Origin: Planctomycetota bacterium
GTDB lineage: Bacteria > Planctomycetota > Phycisphaerae > Phycisphaerales > UBA5793
DNA length: 64,000 bases
Assembly: GCA_013112555.1 (NCBI GenBank)
Contig: JABFGK010000001.1
Location: 1-64,000, forward strand
Reading direction: 5' to 3'
In this document: piece after piece, positions 40,554 through 50,088 of the stretch
How positions within the stretch are numbered: position 1 is the first letter of the stretch
Layout: each line of letters opens with the position of its first letter
Program-made: the position numbers and the translations under genes
Notes under the pieces: generated by a model
Told to the model about the DNA's origin: nothing
Seen by the model: the letters and a program-made list of their open reading frames with translations, nothing else
The model's database searches: none

Positions 40554-42251
40554 GTGCGATCGGTCATGTCTTGCGTATCTCGTTTTTTCACAACATTCTC
40601 AACCACCGGTGGAGGATCGGCAATCGGGTCAGCCATGATTGTCGGTGTGTGTCTCGGTGGTTTGAATGCGCTGCCGGCACACGCGCAGTCGGACAAGTAC
40701 ATTCAATGGGAGAACTGGGGCGAACTGATCCCCGGCGATGACGGCTGCACGCCTCAGTATGCAACGGCCACGCACGCAGCGATGAGTGAGATTGCTGCGC
40801 GGAACGCCGAGTGCGGCCTGATCGGTTTTCTCGTCGATCACCTGTTGATCCCGAACGAACTGGACACCGAGTGCCGGGGCCCCGGCGGCAATACGCGCTC
40901 GCTGCTCGAGTGGATTCGCTACGGTTCGATCATGGAGGACGATACGTTCCCCACGCTCCGGCCGTTTCGTCACTTCTACGATCCCACGCGCGATCGCGGG
41001 CTGACCGATGACGTCCCCTTCGTGTATACGAGTTCGCTCCTGTGGGCCTACAACGACTCAGGGAACGACTGGGACTGGGTCGCTGCCCGCGAGTATTACT
41101 ATCAGTATCTGACCGACTCCTCGGCGCGCGACCGGGAGTATGCCTGTGCCCGGCTGTTCCGCTCGATCGGGCATGTGGCGCACCTGATTGAGGACAAGGC
41201 CCAGCCGCAGCACACGCGCGATGATGCCCACGGCCCGTTCGAGGGTGCCCCGTATGAGGAGTACATCGGAGATCTGTATGGCACGGCAGCCGAGATCGAT
41301 GCCATGCTCGGTAATCTCGTTGAGTGGAACGGCGCGACCAGACGGTATTCCGTCAGCCACCGCATCCCGACATTCAATGTACTGCCGGCGCTTGACCGGA
41401 ACGAGGAGGCAAGGCACCTGACCCGTTGGTTCAAAGCCTTCTGGGATACCGAGCAGTACCAGGGCCAGCGGCCGTTCGGCGGATTCAGCAACACGATGGG
41501 AATGGCTGAGTTCTCCAACTTCTACTTCGTCACCGATGACACCATGTTTACCGGCGATGAGCGTGTCTCGATGCCGCAGGGGTATACCGCTGAGATCCCG
41601 CGCGTGGGCCAGAATGACATGCACTACTTCGCGTACCCGACGCTCGGCAGCCTGTATACGGTGGACTATCCGGCGAACCTGTCGCTCGTTTCGCTCGGGC
41701 GGGTGGGTGAAGGGGTCGGGTCGGATCGCAACGTCTGGTTCGACGACTTCGGCCTGTATATCCCGAATTACTGCACCGAACGAACATACGAATGGGATGA
41801 CGACACCGGTCATGCGCGCGGTCGAATCGGATTCTTCGGGACGAGGCACGATCCGAACAATTGGGATGCCCATGCTGAAGTGTTGCTTCCGCGTGGCATC
41901 GCCTACGTCAGCGGGATGTTTGACTACTTCTTCCGCGGCCGGGTCGACGTTCGGGTTTCTTGGGATGATCAGCAGTCTGCATTCGTTCTCGACATCACGA
42001 ACCGTTCCGGGCAGACGTTGCGAAATGGCACCTGGGAGTTGTATGAGGATGATGACAACCACAGTCGACATCGAGTGCGGCGAGCCGACTTCGGGAGTTA
42101 CTCCGGGTCACTTGGTGACGGCCAGACCTTCCAGGCGACGTTCCAGCGGTCTTCGAACAACGCACGGCCTCTGACGCTGGTGTTCCGCGGCGGCATCGGC
42201 GAGGAGCAGGGGAGCGCGATCGCTGCCCGTGCATTTGTGGCTACCAACTGA
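40554..42251 (+). CDS. secreted protein with zinc-phospholipase C / S1-P1 nuclease-like domain
   Basis: 565 residues from the GTG at 40554, chosen because AAGGAG stands seven bases before it. Signal peptide about 1-45, ending near ALPAHAQS. The middle has the helix pattern of trinuclear-zinc phospholipase C/nuclease proteins: THAAMSEIA (first His), then ARLFRSIGHVAHLIEDKAQP followed by QHTRDDAHGP, with H-x3-H-x3-D and H-x3-D spacing. The C-terminal region (about 400-565) is a beta-rich domain ending VFRGGIGEEQGSAIAARAF. The family relation is by pattern only. It probably acts on phosphodiesters or another lipid-like substrate outside the cell. A strong terminator follows. Confidence 0.6.
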   Translation: MRSVMSCVSRFFTTFSTTGGGSAIGSAMIVGVCLGGLNALPAHAQSDKYIQWENWGELIPGDDGCTPQYATATHAAMSEIAARNAECGLIGFLVDHLLIPNELDTECRGPGGNTRSLLEWIRYGSIMEDDTFPTLRPFRHFYDPTRDRGLTDDVPFVYTSSLLWAYNDSGNDWDWVAAREYYYQYLTDSSARDREYACARLFRSIGHVAHLIEDKAQPQHTRDDAHGPFEGAPYEEYIGDLYGTAAEIDAMLGNLVEWNGATRRYSVSHRIPTFNVLPALDRNEEARHLTRWFKAFWDTEQYQGQRPFGGFSNTMGMAEFSNFYFVTDDTMFTGDERVSMPQGYTAEIPRVGQNDMHYFAYPTLGSLYTVDYPANLSLVSLGRVGEGVGSDRNVWFDDFGLYIPNYCTERTYEWDDDTGHARGRIGFFGTRHDPNNWDAHAEVLLPRGIAYVSGMFDYFFRGRVDVRVSWDDQQSAFVLDITNRSGQTLRNGTWELYEDDDNHSRHRVRRADFGSYSGSLGDGQTFQATFQRSSNNARPLTLVFRGGIGEEQGSAIAARAFVATN

Positions 42252-42282
42252 CCGACGCTGTTCGAGCGTTTGTGTGCGCAAT

Positions 42283-42335
42283 ACAAGGCCCCGTGATGTG
42301 ATAGTGGTGACACATCGCGGGGCCTTGTTGTTTTT
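42283..42335. terminator. strong bidirectional terminator
   Basis: ACAAGGCCCCG and CGGGGCCTTGT pair, with GATGTG and CACATC extending the stem, then TGTTTTT on the plus strand. It serves the secreted phospholipase-like gene and may also stop the convergent gene from the right. Confidence 0.9.
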
Positions 42336-42389
42336 CGATGATTCGCGCGCCCGGGCCGTCGAGCAGCCCGTCACGAATCGACGGGGTGT

Positions 42390-43496
42390 CTACAGGAACA
42401 GCAGCGTGCTGGTCATGCAGGCGGCCTTATCCACGGCCTGCACCACGATCTTGCCGCATGCAGCCGACGGGGCTGATCCGCCGAACGATGCATCGCCTGC
42501 AGCATTCGCAACCGAAGCGCCGGCGATCTTCGGTGAGAGGATATCGACCAGCATCCCGGCACAGCCTGGGATGAACGGTCCGGGCCCGGTGGTGGTCCCG
42601 TAGATGAAGTAGATGTTGTTGCCCGGCGTGCAGTTTGAGACATCAAGCGTCATGAATCCCGGGCAACTGTCGGCCGTGGTGAGGTCCATGCCGGTATAGC
42701 CATCGTTGTCGGCCGAGACGAGGGCGACGCCGTTGCCGCTGACTCCGGTGGCGTCCATCCACATGCTTGTCGCCAGAGTAAACATGCCGACGGAGTACGG
42801 CTTGGTGACAAAGTGGCCGTTGTTCACGACATAGCCGTAGTCACGGCTCTCGTGCATTGAAGACGTGCCGTCACCGATGCCCAGTTCATCGCTTTCGCCG
42901 GCGGAACAGGTAACAAACGGCATGTTCTGACTGACCACGTTGGTCGCATCGCGTGGGTATGACCAGGCATAGATGACGATGTCATAGCCGGCAAAGCTGG
43001 CCGTCTCGATCGTTGACTGGTGGGCGACGGTGACGTTGGCCGGATTGAATCCCATGGTTCCGGTCAGGTAGTTGTAGATGGCAATGCCGTCAAGTTCGGC
43101 ACTGTAGCCCGGGTCCAGGGTGCCGTTGTACGTAGCAAGCCAGACCTTCGTGGTGGCCGGATCGCGATGATCGTTGGCCCAGGAGACACACCGGTCGTAC
43201 ATATCCCATCCGGGAGCGGTCATCTGACTGGCCCGGTACATGGCAAACAGGGCGACCGGGCGCGTGCGGTCGATGATAATCATTTCTCGGCCGGTGGTGG
43301 GATGCTCCTGCTCGTTGCCCGGAATCGCCAGTGCACGGTAGGCTTCAAAGCGGTCGCCGAGCGAGTAGCCGTCGCCGAGGTCTGGTGGGGCAGCCATGCA
43401 CACGGCAGTCGAAGTTGCCAGACTGACCACGGCTGCCGCTGAGAGGACCTTACAGCAATGCGACAGATTTCGTTCTTTCCATGATGCGTGATTCAT
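42390..43496 (-). CDS. secreted protein of unknown function with planctomycete C-terminal module
   Basis: About 368 residues from the ATG at 43496, which has GAGGAG eight bases upstream. Signal peptide to about residue 35 (ATSTAVCMAAPP). The main domain alternates strands and helices (IIIDRTRPVALFAMYRAS, ATTKVWLATYNGTL, YDIVIYAWSYPRDATN), resembling an alpha/beta fold, without catalytic residues I can name. The last 90 residues (LDVSNCTPGNNIYFIYGTTT, FIPGCAGMLVDILS, PKIAGASVANAAGD) match, in cysteine, glycine and aromatic spacing, the C-terminal module of the HAF-repeat protein at 22770-24167. It may be an attachment or sorting domain. Confidence 0.65.
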   Translation of the reverse strand: MNHASWKERNLSHCCKVLSAAAVVSLATSTAVCMAAPPDLGDGYSLGDRFEAYRALAIPGNEQEHPTTGREMIIIDRTRPVALFAMYRASQMTAPGWDMYDRCVSWANDHRDPATTKVWLATYNGTLDPGYSAELDGIAIYNYLTGTMGFNPANVTVAHQSTIETASFAGYDIVIYAWSYPRDATNVVSQNMPFVTCSAGESDELGIGDGTSSMHESRDYGYVVNNGHFVTKPYSVGMFTLATSMWMDATGVSGNGVALVSADNDGYTGMDLTTADSCPGFMTLDVSNCTPGNNIYFIYGTTTGPGPFIPGCAGMLVDILSPKIAGASVANAAGDASFGGSAPSAACGKIVVQAVDKAACMTSTLLFL

Positions 43497-43747
43497 CAGG
43501 TTTCTCCTCAAGTCTTTCTTGATTCTGTTTGAGAGAGCGTGTCGTTTATCGACTCTTCGAGCCGGCTACTGCGCCGGCAACACCGGCCGTGCGGGATTTG
43601 ATGCTCCGTGCGGTGACCGTTGTCCGAGTCGCTTCCTACAGTGATACCACGACCATTGTGCCAGAGACCGGCAACAAACGCAAGGTATTTCGGGCAACCT
43701 TTTGAGACTGAAGTGGTCACGACCGCACACACGTCAGGAGCGTGCCG
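43497..43747. promoter_or_regulatory. divergent promoter region
   Basis: 250 bases between two genes read outward. Ribosome sites sit at both edges (GAGGAG for the minus gene, AGGAG seven bases before the ATG at 43748 for the plus gene). No clear operator seen. Confidence 0.45.
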
Positions 43748-46183
43748 ATGTTACAACCAGGGGTTCTATGGTGGGTGAGCGCCGCGTTGACACTCCTTGT
43801 CCCGGCTATGACTGTGGTCACTGCTGCTGCCCAACCCGTTCCAGGGCCACTACTTACTCGCTGGTCGATCGATGTATCGCCCCATACCCCGCACCCGGAA
43901 CACCCACGCCCGCAGATGATGCGACCGCACAACTGGCACAGCCTGAATGGGCGTTGGGATTACGAGTTGGTCAGGCTGGCTGTGACCCCGGACGACGAGC
44001 CGGCCGAGACGCTGCTGTCGACCGGTCAGATTCTTGTTCCGTTTCCGATCGAGTCGGCGTTATCCGGCTGCCAACTGCGACTCGGGCCAGATGATGTGTT
44101 CCGGTATCGCCGCACGTTCGTGGTCCCGGATGCATGGCAGTCCAAACGGGTTCTTCTTCACTTCGAGGCGGTTGACTGGTCGGCGGTGGTCTCACTGAAC
44201 GGGACCTACCTCGGGTCACATTCAGGCGGGTATGACCCGTTCACATTTGACCTCACAGATGTCCTGGCGACCGACAGCGGTGCTGGGCAGGCCCTTGAGG
44301 TCGTGGTGGCTGACCCGACCGACCGCCACACCCAGCCGCGCGGCAAGCAGGTGACGGCTCCGGGGGGCATCTGGTATACCCCGACGTCCGGAATCTGGCA
44401 GAGCGTCTGGCTCGAAGCGGTCCCACAGACTTATATCAAGTCGATTCGTTTGACGCCTGATCTGGATACGCAAACGCTCCGGATTGAAACGACAGTGGCC
44501 GGCCTGCCGGGAAGCGCTTCGTGCAGCGTGGACTCACACGTGTTCGATCGTGACGGAGCGAACGAGTTGGCACACAGCTCCGTGACATTTGCGCAGTTCG
44601 ATGGTGCGATGAACAGCTCGGTTGTTCTGAACCATGAAGTGCTGATCCCCGAAGCGCATCTCCGTCCCTGGTCGCCGGACGATCCATATCTGTACCGCCT
44701 GAGGCTTCGGCTGACACATGGCGACCGTGAGCACGACTCGGACGTGATCGAATCGTACTGTGCGATGCGCAAGGTGTCCGTAGAGCCGGATGAGGAGGGG
44801 GTTACGCGCATCCATCTTAATAATGAGCCGCTGTTCATGTTCGGCCTGTTGGATCAGGGATACTGGCCCGATGGGTTGTACACGGCCCCGACTGACGAGG
44901 CGCTGAAGTTTGATATCGAAATGACCAAGCGGCTTGGTTACAACATGGCCCGCAAGCATGTGAAGGTTGAGCCGGCTCGCTGGTACTACTGGTGTGATCG
45001 TCTCGGCCTGCTCGTATGGCAGGACATGCCCAGCGGTGATGCATCCGTCGGGTACGGCGACGGTGAGATCGAGCGCAGTGCCGATTCGGCTCGTCAGTTT
45101 GAACTCGAACTCAAGCGCCTGATCGATGCGCGGGGCAACCATCCCAGCATTGTGATGTGGGTGCCGTTCAACGAAGGCTGGGGCCAATACGAAACCCAGC
45201 GAATTGCAGACTGGGTGAAGCAATACGATCCGACCCGTCTCGTCAATGCTGCCAGTGGGTGGAACGACGTCCCGGGCGTGGGGGATGTCCATGACATCCA
45301 TGCATACCCCGGTCCGGGCATCCCTGAGCCGGAAACCGAGCGTGCTGCGGTCCTGGGCGAGTTCGGCGGGCTCGGTTTGCCATTGGCCGGCCACACGTGG
45401 CAGGATGAAAAGAACTGGGGATATCGGAGTTACGAAGACCGGGCATCGTTGACGACTGCCTATCTCGACCTGATTGAGCAACTCCGATGGCTCATCGGAA
45501 GGCCGGGGCTCAGTGCGGCCGTGTACACCCAGACAACGGATGTCGAGATCGAAGTGAACGGCATCATGACCTATGACCGGGTCATTATCAAGTTTGATGA
45601 CATCGAAAAGGTGTCGGCAGCAAACCGATCCGTGTATCTGCCGCCCCCGAGGCTCAGGACGCTTGTTCGGTGTGCCCACGATCCCGGTGAAGATGCGATT
45701 GCCTGGAAGTACACAACGACGAACCCGGCAGCGGAGTCAGACACCGATTCGCCGCCGGCCTGGGCCCTGCCCGGCTTCGACGACAGCAACTGGAAGACCG
45801 GACCATCAGGTTTCGGCACGCGCAGCACACCCGGTGCTGTTGTGAATACGGAGTGGGGTACAAGCGACATCTGGTTGCGGCGGCCGGTGAGCATCTCGAC
45901 GCCCAAGGCGGCGGTGGACGATGGAAGTGGGGGAGCGGCGCTGCGCCTGTTAATCCATCATGATGAGGATGCAGAGGTCTACATTGATGGCATTCTCGCT
46001 GCTGAGCTCAAGGGATACTCCGTCGACTACACCGTCGTTGCGATGACCCCGGCAGCATCGGCGCACCTGCAGGCGAGCCGACAGTCCGGTGCCGGCGTGA
46101 CGCTGGCGGTCCATTGCCGGCAGACGACCGGGGGCCAGTACATTGATGTCGGGATTGTGGAGATCGTGGAACCGGAGTCGTAG
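43748..46183 (+). CDS. secreted glycoside hydrolase family 2 enzyme
   Basis: 811 residues from the ATG at 43748 (AGGAG seven bases before; a GTG lies six bases upstream). Signal peptide about 1-28. Sugar-binding domain: NWHSLNGRWDYEL and VPFPIESALSG, with FRYRRTFVVPDAW. Immunoglobulin-like domain about 230-340. The TIM barrel has the acid/base PFNEGWGQYE (E near residue 476) and the nucleophile VLGEFGGLG (E near 537). The last about 150 residues form a further beta domain (IHHDEDAEVYIDGILAAELK). GH2 enzymes remove beta-galactosyl, glucuronyl or mannosyl residues. It heads a group with a glycosidase-like lipoprotein and a sulfatase, so a sulfated polysaccharide is a likely target. Confidence 0.92.
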   Translation: MLQPGVLWWVSAALTLLVPAMTVVTAAAQPVPGPLLTRWSIDVSPHTPHPEHPRPQMMRPHNWHSLNGRWDYELVRLAVTPDDEPAETLLSTGQILVPFPIESALSGCQLRLGPDDVFRYRRTFVVPDAWQSKRVLLHFEAVDWSAVVSLNGTYLGSHSGGYDPFTFDLTDVLATDSGAGQALEVVVADPTDRHTQPRGKQVTAPGGIWYTPTSGIWQSVWLEAVPQTYIKSIRLTPDLDTQTLRIETTVAGLPGSASCSVDSHVFDRDGANELAHSSVTFAQFDGAMNSSVVLNHEVLIPEAHLRPWSPDDPYLYRLRLRLTHGDREHDSDVIESYCAMRKVSVEPDEEGVTRIHLNNEPLFMFGLLDQGYWPDGLYTAPTDEALKFDIEMTKRLGYNMARKHVKVEPARWYYWCDRLGLLVWQDMPSGDASVGYGDGEIERSADSARQFELELKRLIDARGNHPSIVMWVPFNEGWGQYETQRIADWVKQYDPTRLVNAASGWNDVPGVGDVHDIHAYPGPGIPEPETERAAVLGEFGGLGLPLAGHTWQDEKNWGYRSYEDRASLTTAYLDLIEQLRWLIGRPGLSAAVYTQTTDVEIEVNGIMTYDRVIIKFDDIEKVSAANRSVYLPPPRLRTLVRCAHDPGEDAIAWKYTTTNPAAESDTDSPPAWALPGFDDSNWKTGPSGFGTRSTPGAVVNTEWGTSDIWLRRPVSISTPKAAVDDGSGGAALRLLIHHDEDAEVYIDGILAAELKGYSVDYTVVAMTPAASAHLQASRQSGAGVTLAVHCRQTTGGQYIDVGIVEIVEPES

Positions 46184-46469
46184 CCCCGGTCCTTATGCCG
46201 CGGATTGGGTGTATCGAGATCGCGATGGGTGTGTGGATTCGTGTGTCATGCGGGATTGATGGGGGCCGAACACGATCCAAACAAGCAGCCTGATGTGTCT
46301 CCAGTCATGCTGCAGGAGTGGCTCAACTGGGGATATGGTGCGTTCGCTATCCGTGTAGTCTGAAAAGATTTCCATCGGCCAGCAATATGACGGAACATCG
46401 GGCCGGGCGTACTGTCTGTAGATCTGAGCAATATGCGAGCACTCTTCTCAGGTGACGGAGGCTTTGACC

Positions 46470-47636
46470 ATGATCCGTAAGGGACTACCGATACTCGTTG
46501 CACTTTCTCTCATCAGCGGGCTGCTCGTTGTGACTGCCTGCGGTGGAATGCGGGCGGCAGGCCGGCATCGCCCGACGGCTCGAACTCCCTCATCGGACGG
46601 GCCCGGATCGGGTGATGCTCGAACTCCGGATTCCAACCCGGACGGCCAGGCGGATAGTGGCAGTGTATCGAGGCAGATGGCATCGACGGGGACTGAGTTG
46701 TGGCTGCATGGGGGTGGCTACGACTTCAGGAGGAGTGCCGACGCCGGTGCCACGGGCATCCGAATCATCTACGATCTGCGTCGGCCGTTGCCGATGAAGA
46801 AGTTCGTTGCTGCGATGCGTGATATGAATCGTCGCAACATGGGACTGGCGTTAACGGTCCGATGGAAGGATCCCGATCACAGCGGAGGGCAGAACAAGAC
46901 TGACACCCCGCCCACGGCTGCAGAGAAAGCGCAGGGAATTGATCTGCTGCTCAGACTGCTGACCACGCCGGAGGCCGCCGAGATGGGCGAGCGTCTCTGG
47001 GTCCAGTTCTACAATGAGATCGTGGCCGGCGCGGGGTCAATCGATCCTTCCGATGCTGATGGGATGTTTGATTTCGCAACCGATGCCGCGATTCGGATCC
47101 GACGCGAGGCCCCGACTGTCAAGATCACCGGGCCGGGTGTCTCCACCGTGGCTGAGATGAACAAGGATATGAAGGGGCTGTCAGGCTTGCGCAAGGACCG
47201 GATGGCGCTGAAGCAACGAATGCTCGAATGGGCTGTCACGTATGCCGATGCGCAGGACCTGCACCTTCATGTGGCCACTCCCGAGGAAGCGGCCCACGAA
47301 CTGAATCGCTTGCGGGAGGAACTCGATAAGATACCCGGCGGAACCAAGACCGATATTGTCGTGCATGAGTGGAGCCCGTCCCGCTACACGGACCGGAGCG
47401 ACACCAGGGGCATTCAGCGGGCTATCCAGGGGATCTGGGACGCGATGGCTGATGCAGATGTAATCTATGCAGCATACGGATCATTGATCCCGGCCAAGTG
47501 GGGCGGTAACCGATTCGGGTGGCAAGCACTTCTGGACGACAAGGGCCAGCCGAATGAACCGTTCTATTCGACTTTCAAGACTCTCTCGGAGACGAAAGCC
47601 GCTCAGCCCGAGGTGAAGAAGAACTCAGGGCAATAA
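46470..47636 (+). CDS. lipoprotein with TIM-barrel glycosidase-like domain
   Basis: 388 residues from the ATG at 46470 (GGAGG upstream; the GTG at 46452 lies before the ribosome site). Lipobox LLVVTACGG at about residue 24, then a Pro/Ser/Asp-rich linker to about 70. The folded part looks like a clan GH-A barrel: DAGATGIRIIYDLRRPLPMK, then WVQFYNEIVAGAGS with a candidate acid/base E, and TDIVVHEWSPSRYTD with a candidate nucleophile E. The family cannot be fixed. It stands between the GH2 gene (same strand) and a convergent sulfatase, in line with surface-anchored glycan breakdown. Confidence 0.6.
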   Translation: MIRKGLPILVALSLISGLLVVTACGGMRAAGRHRPTARTPSSDGPGSGDARTPDSNPDGQADSGSVSRQMASTGTELWLHGGGYDFRRSADAGATGIRIIYDLRRPLPMKKFVAAMRDMNRRNMGLALTVRWKDPDHSGGQNKTDTPPTAAEKAQGIDLLLRLLTTPEAAEMGERLWVQFYNEIVAGAGSIDPSDADGMFDFATDAAIRIRREAPTVKITGPGVSTVAEMNKDMKGLSGLRKDRMALKQRMLEWAVTYADAQDLHLHVATPEEAAHELNRLREELDKIPGGTKTDIVVHEWSPSRYTDRSDTRGIQRAIQGIWDAMADADVIYAAYGSLIPAKWGGNRFGWQALLDDKGQPNEPFYSTFKTLSETKAAQPEVKKNSGQ

Positions 47637-47681
47637 GGCATTCGTTTCAACGAGCCATCGTCATATGCAGGCGGCCTGACC

Positions 47682-49685
47682 TTATCGCAACGTTAATCGC
47701 AGGAGGGCTGCGCGCTTGAAGCGGACGCTCTGATCGCCTGGCAGTGAGTTAATGGGGTCGGCGATCAGCACCACGCCGCGATTGGATTTCCAGTCGGCAT
47801 GCCAGAGCCGGACCAATTGGAGGAGCAGGTCGCTCGAGCCGAGGCTGATCGGTGCGCCCTCCGGGACCGGCACTCCGGAGTGCCCCAGGAAGTCCCAGAT
47901 GACATGGGGTGCCAGATCAACGTGCCCGACCTGGAGATCAGCCCGGTGCCCGTTGACCAGCTCATCCCACGTTTTTTCTCGCCAACTCCACGGCTCTTTC
48001 ATCACGTATGCGGTGATCTCCCCGGTGTCAGTTTCATCCGGTGCCAATGAGTCGCTGTCGAAGATCAGGATGATGCGTGCCGCGACCACATCATCAATCG
48101 TTCTGCCTCGAGGAAGGTATTGCTCCAGGTTTTCGACATCGAATCGGTAAAACGATCGTGCTTCAACGGCATCACCGAGCCCCGGATTAATATGACCGAC
48201 TTTCTGATTGCGCGGCTTCGTATTCAGGCTCGTGATTGAGTAGCGATCTGTCAGTGGTATATCGGCGTATAGCTTTTTCCGTGTTGAGACTGCTGTGTAC
48301 CAGTGGTCCATGACGGCATCGCGCAGGACGAGATAGGCGGCCTCCTGCTTAATGGTCAAGTCAGCGTCGATCAGGTTGATGTCCTCAGTTGGATCGGATT
48401 CCATGTCATAGAAAGCATCCATGTGAAGGGGAACCGCCCAGTTTGTGCCGCCGCTGCAGATCAACTTATATCGATCATCTGCCAGTGCCACCCAGCACTT
48501 CGGCGGTTTACTTGATGCACGGCTCGAAATCGTGAAATCCCGTTGCGGGAGCGTTTCTATTGAAGGGTCAATATCATCTGCGAAGCTCATACCCTGTCGT
48601 GGGAACTCGCCGCGCATCTCCATCGGTGCCGCAACGATGTCTCCGATGGTATCAAACAGATCAAGGCCGCTGATCAGGCGATCGAGTATCTGCCCGTCAG
48701 CCGGCACATTATGACCGAACACAAACAATGGAACGTTGATGCCCCCCTCAAAGAGCGATCCTTTTGCATGGTCTGCTCGCGGTGCCACCTCCTCCGGTGT
48801 GCCGTTGTCTCCGAGATAGAAGACAACCGTATTGCTTTCCGGCCGATATTGACCGTTGGCATTGATGACGCCGAGTTGATAGAGCATCCTGCCGATCTCG
48901 GTATCCATGGCCTCGACCACGGCGCGATACCGATCACGTTCCGTATCATCGGCAGGGTCTTGGTGATAGTACGGTTCCCCCGAGGGCAGGAGCGACTCGT
49001 CCACGCGCCACCACTTAAGCGGCTCGCGTCCGGATTGGTCACGCCTTGAGTGCGGGTCCGACGACCAGAAGAACAGCGCATACGGCGAGTTCGGGTCAGG
49101 GCGACTCGTCACATCGTGTATTGCGAACTCCACCATCTTCGTCAGGTGTTCATCGCCGACTGCGATCGGGTCATCCAGAGGTCGGTACTCCTCTTTCGAA
49201 CGGTAGACGTCGAATCCCTGGGCCAGGGGCATCTGGTCATCACTCACCCCGACATGCCACTTGTCGATCAGCAGTGTGTAATAGCCGAGGTCGTGGAGCA
49301 TCTCGCCGATGGTCCGCTCATGCCCCTGGAGTGCAAACAACGCGTACTCTGAGGGGTTCTTGTGTATCACGTTCGTTACGCCGGTCTGCAGTGCCGTGCG
49401 CCCGGACAGGATCATGGCCCGACTTGGTGAACAGAGGGCGTTCACGCGGCAATTGGTGAATGAGCGGCCGTTTGCAGCGAACATGGCCAGGTTCGGCGTG
49501 TGGCACTGCAGGTCATTGGGCCAGGCAGCACCTTCGATCGCATCGACTCCCTGGTCGTCCCCCACAATCATGATGATGTTGGGTGATTCTGCCGCCTGAA
49601 CGGGTGCCCCGTACATGGGTGCCATAGCAGATATCAGGATTACGGCAGCCTGAGTGAAGGCTCGCACACCAGCCATGATGGACAT
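47682..49685 (-). CDS. sulfatase (formylglycine-dependent)
   Basis: About 667 residues from the ATG at 49685, which has GAGGTG eight bases upstream. Signal peptide about 1-30 (PVQAAES). Metal-binding IIMIVGDDQGVDA, and the maturation motif CSPSRAMILSGR, whose Cys becomes formylglycine. Further active-site stretches: IDKWHVGVSDDQMPLAQGFD, WSSDPHSRRDQSGREP, YLGDNGTPEEVAPRADHAKG. After about residue 480 there is an extra beta-rich C-terminal domain of about 190 residues (HINPGLGDAVEARSFYRFDV) like the DNRLRE-type domain of some secreted proteins. It removes sulfate esters in the periplasm or outside the cell. No maturase gene is nearby. Confidence 0.93.
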   Translation of the reverse strand: MSIMAGVRAFTQAAVILISAMAPMYGAPVQAAESPNIIMIVGDDQGVDAIEGAAWPNDLQCHTPNLAMFAANGRSFTNCRVNALCSPSRAMILSGRTALQTGVTNVIHKNPSEYALFALQGHERTIGEMLHDLGYYTLLIDKWHVGVSDDQMPLAQGFDVYRSKEEYRPLDDPIAVGDEHLTKMVEFAIHDVTSRPDPNSPYALFFWSSDPHSRRDQSGREPLKWWRVDESLLPSGEPYYHQDPADDTERDRYRAVVEAMDTEIGRMLYQLGVINANGQYRPESNTVVFYLGDNGTPEEVAPRADHAKGSLFEGGINVPLFVFGHNVPADGQILDRLISGLDLFDTIGDIVAAPMEMRGEFPRQGMSFADDIDPSIETLPQRDFTISSRASSKPPKCWVALADDRYKLICSGGTNWAVPLHMDAFYDMESDPTEDINLIDADLTIKQEAAYLVLRDAVMDHWYTAVSTRKKLYADIPLTDRYSITSLNTKPRNQKVGHINPGLGDAVEARSFYRFDVENLEQYLPRGRTIDDVVAARIILIFDSDSLAPDETDTGEITAYVMKEPWSWREKTWDELVNGHRADLQVGHVDLAPHVIWDFLGHSGVPVPEGAPISLGSSDLLLQLVRLWHADWKSNRGVVLIADPINSLPGDQSVRFKRAALLRLTLR

Positions 49686-50088
49686 TTTCACGCACCTCGT
49701 TTATCTATAGTGATAGCAAAACGACAACCATGGCCGTTCCCGGTCATTGAGCCGCGAAAGCAATGCTTCTGCCTTGTGAATAAGGCACTACGACAGAGGG
49801 CATCGCGTCCGATAAGTTAATTGGCCTTGACTGCATTTTGCACTGAACGTGCTGAACAGTCGCACCGCCTGCTCCCGCCCCCGAGCACTCTTCGCCGCTC
49901 AATTGTACACATACGCCGATTCTGTCAAGCCCGAATCAGCATTGCTTCGTTCAATCTTGGCTCAAAGTGCAGTATCTATCAGCCACAGCGAATGTTGGGG
50001 TGAAAGAAAATAGGATGCGCCCTCTTTCGTCTGATTCGAGTGTGCGCAGGGCTTTCCCAGATTGCCCAGTCCCTGTTGCTCACCAGCC
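49686..50088. other. intergenic region upstream of the sulfatase
   Basis: About 400 bases with several short frames that overlap and show no coding trend. Base composition is lower in GC than the flanking genes. It holds the promoter for the sulfatase and the 3' flank of the P-loop fusion gene, but I cannot point to a specific site. Confidence 0.5.
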
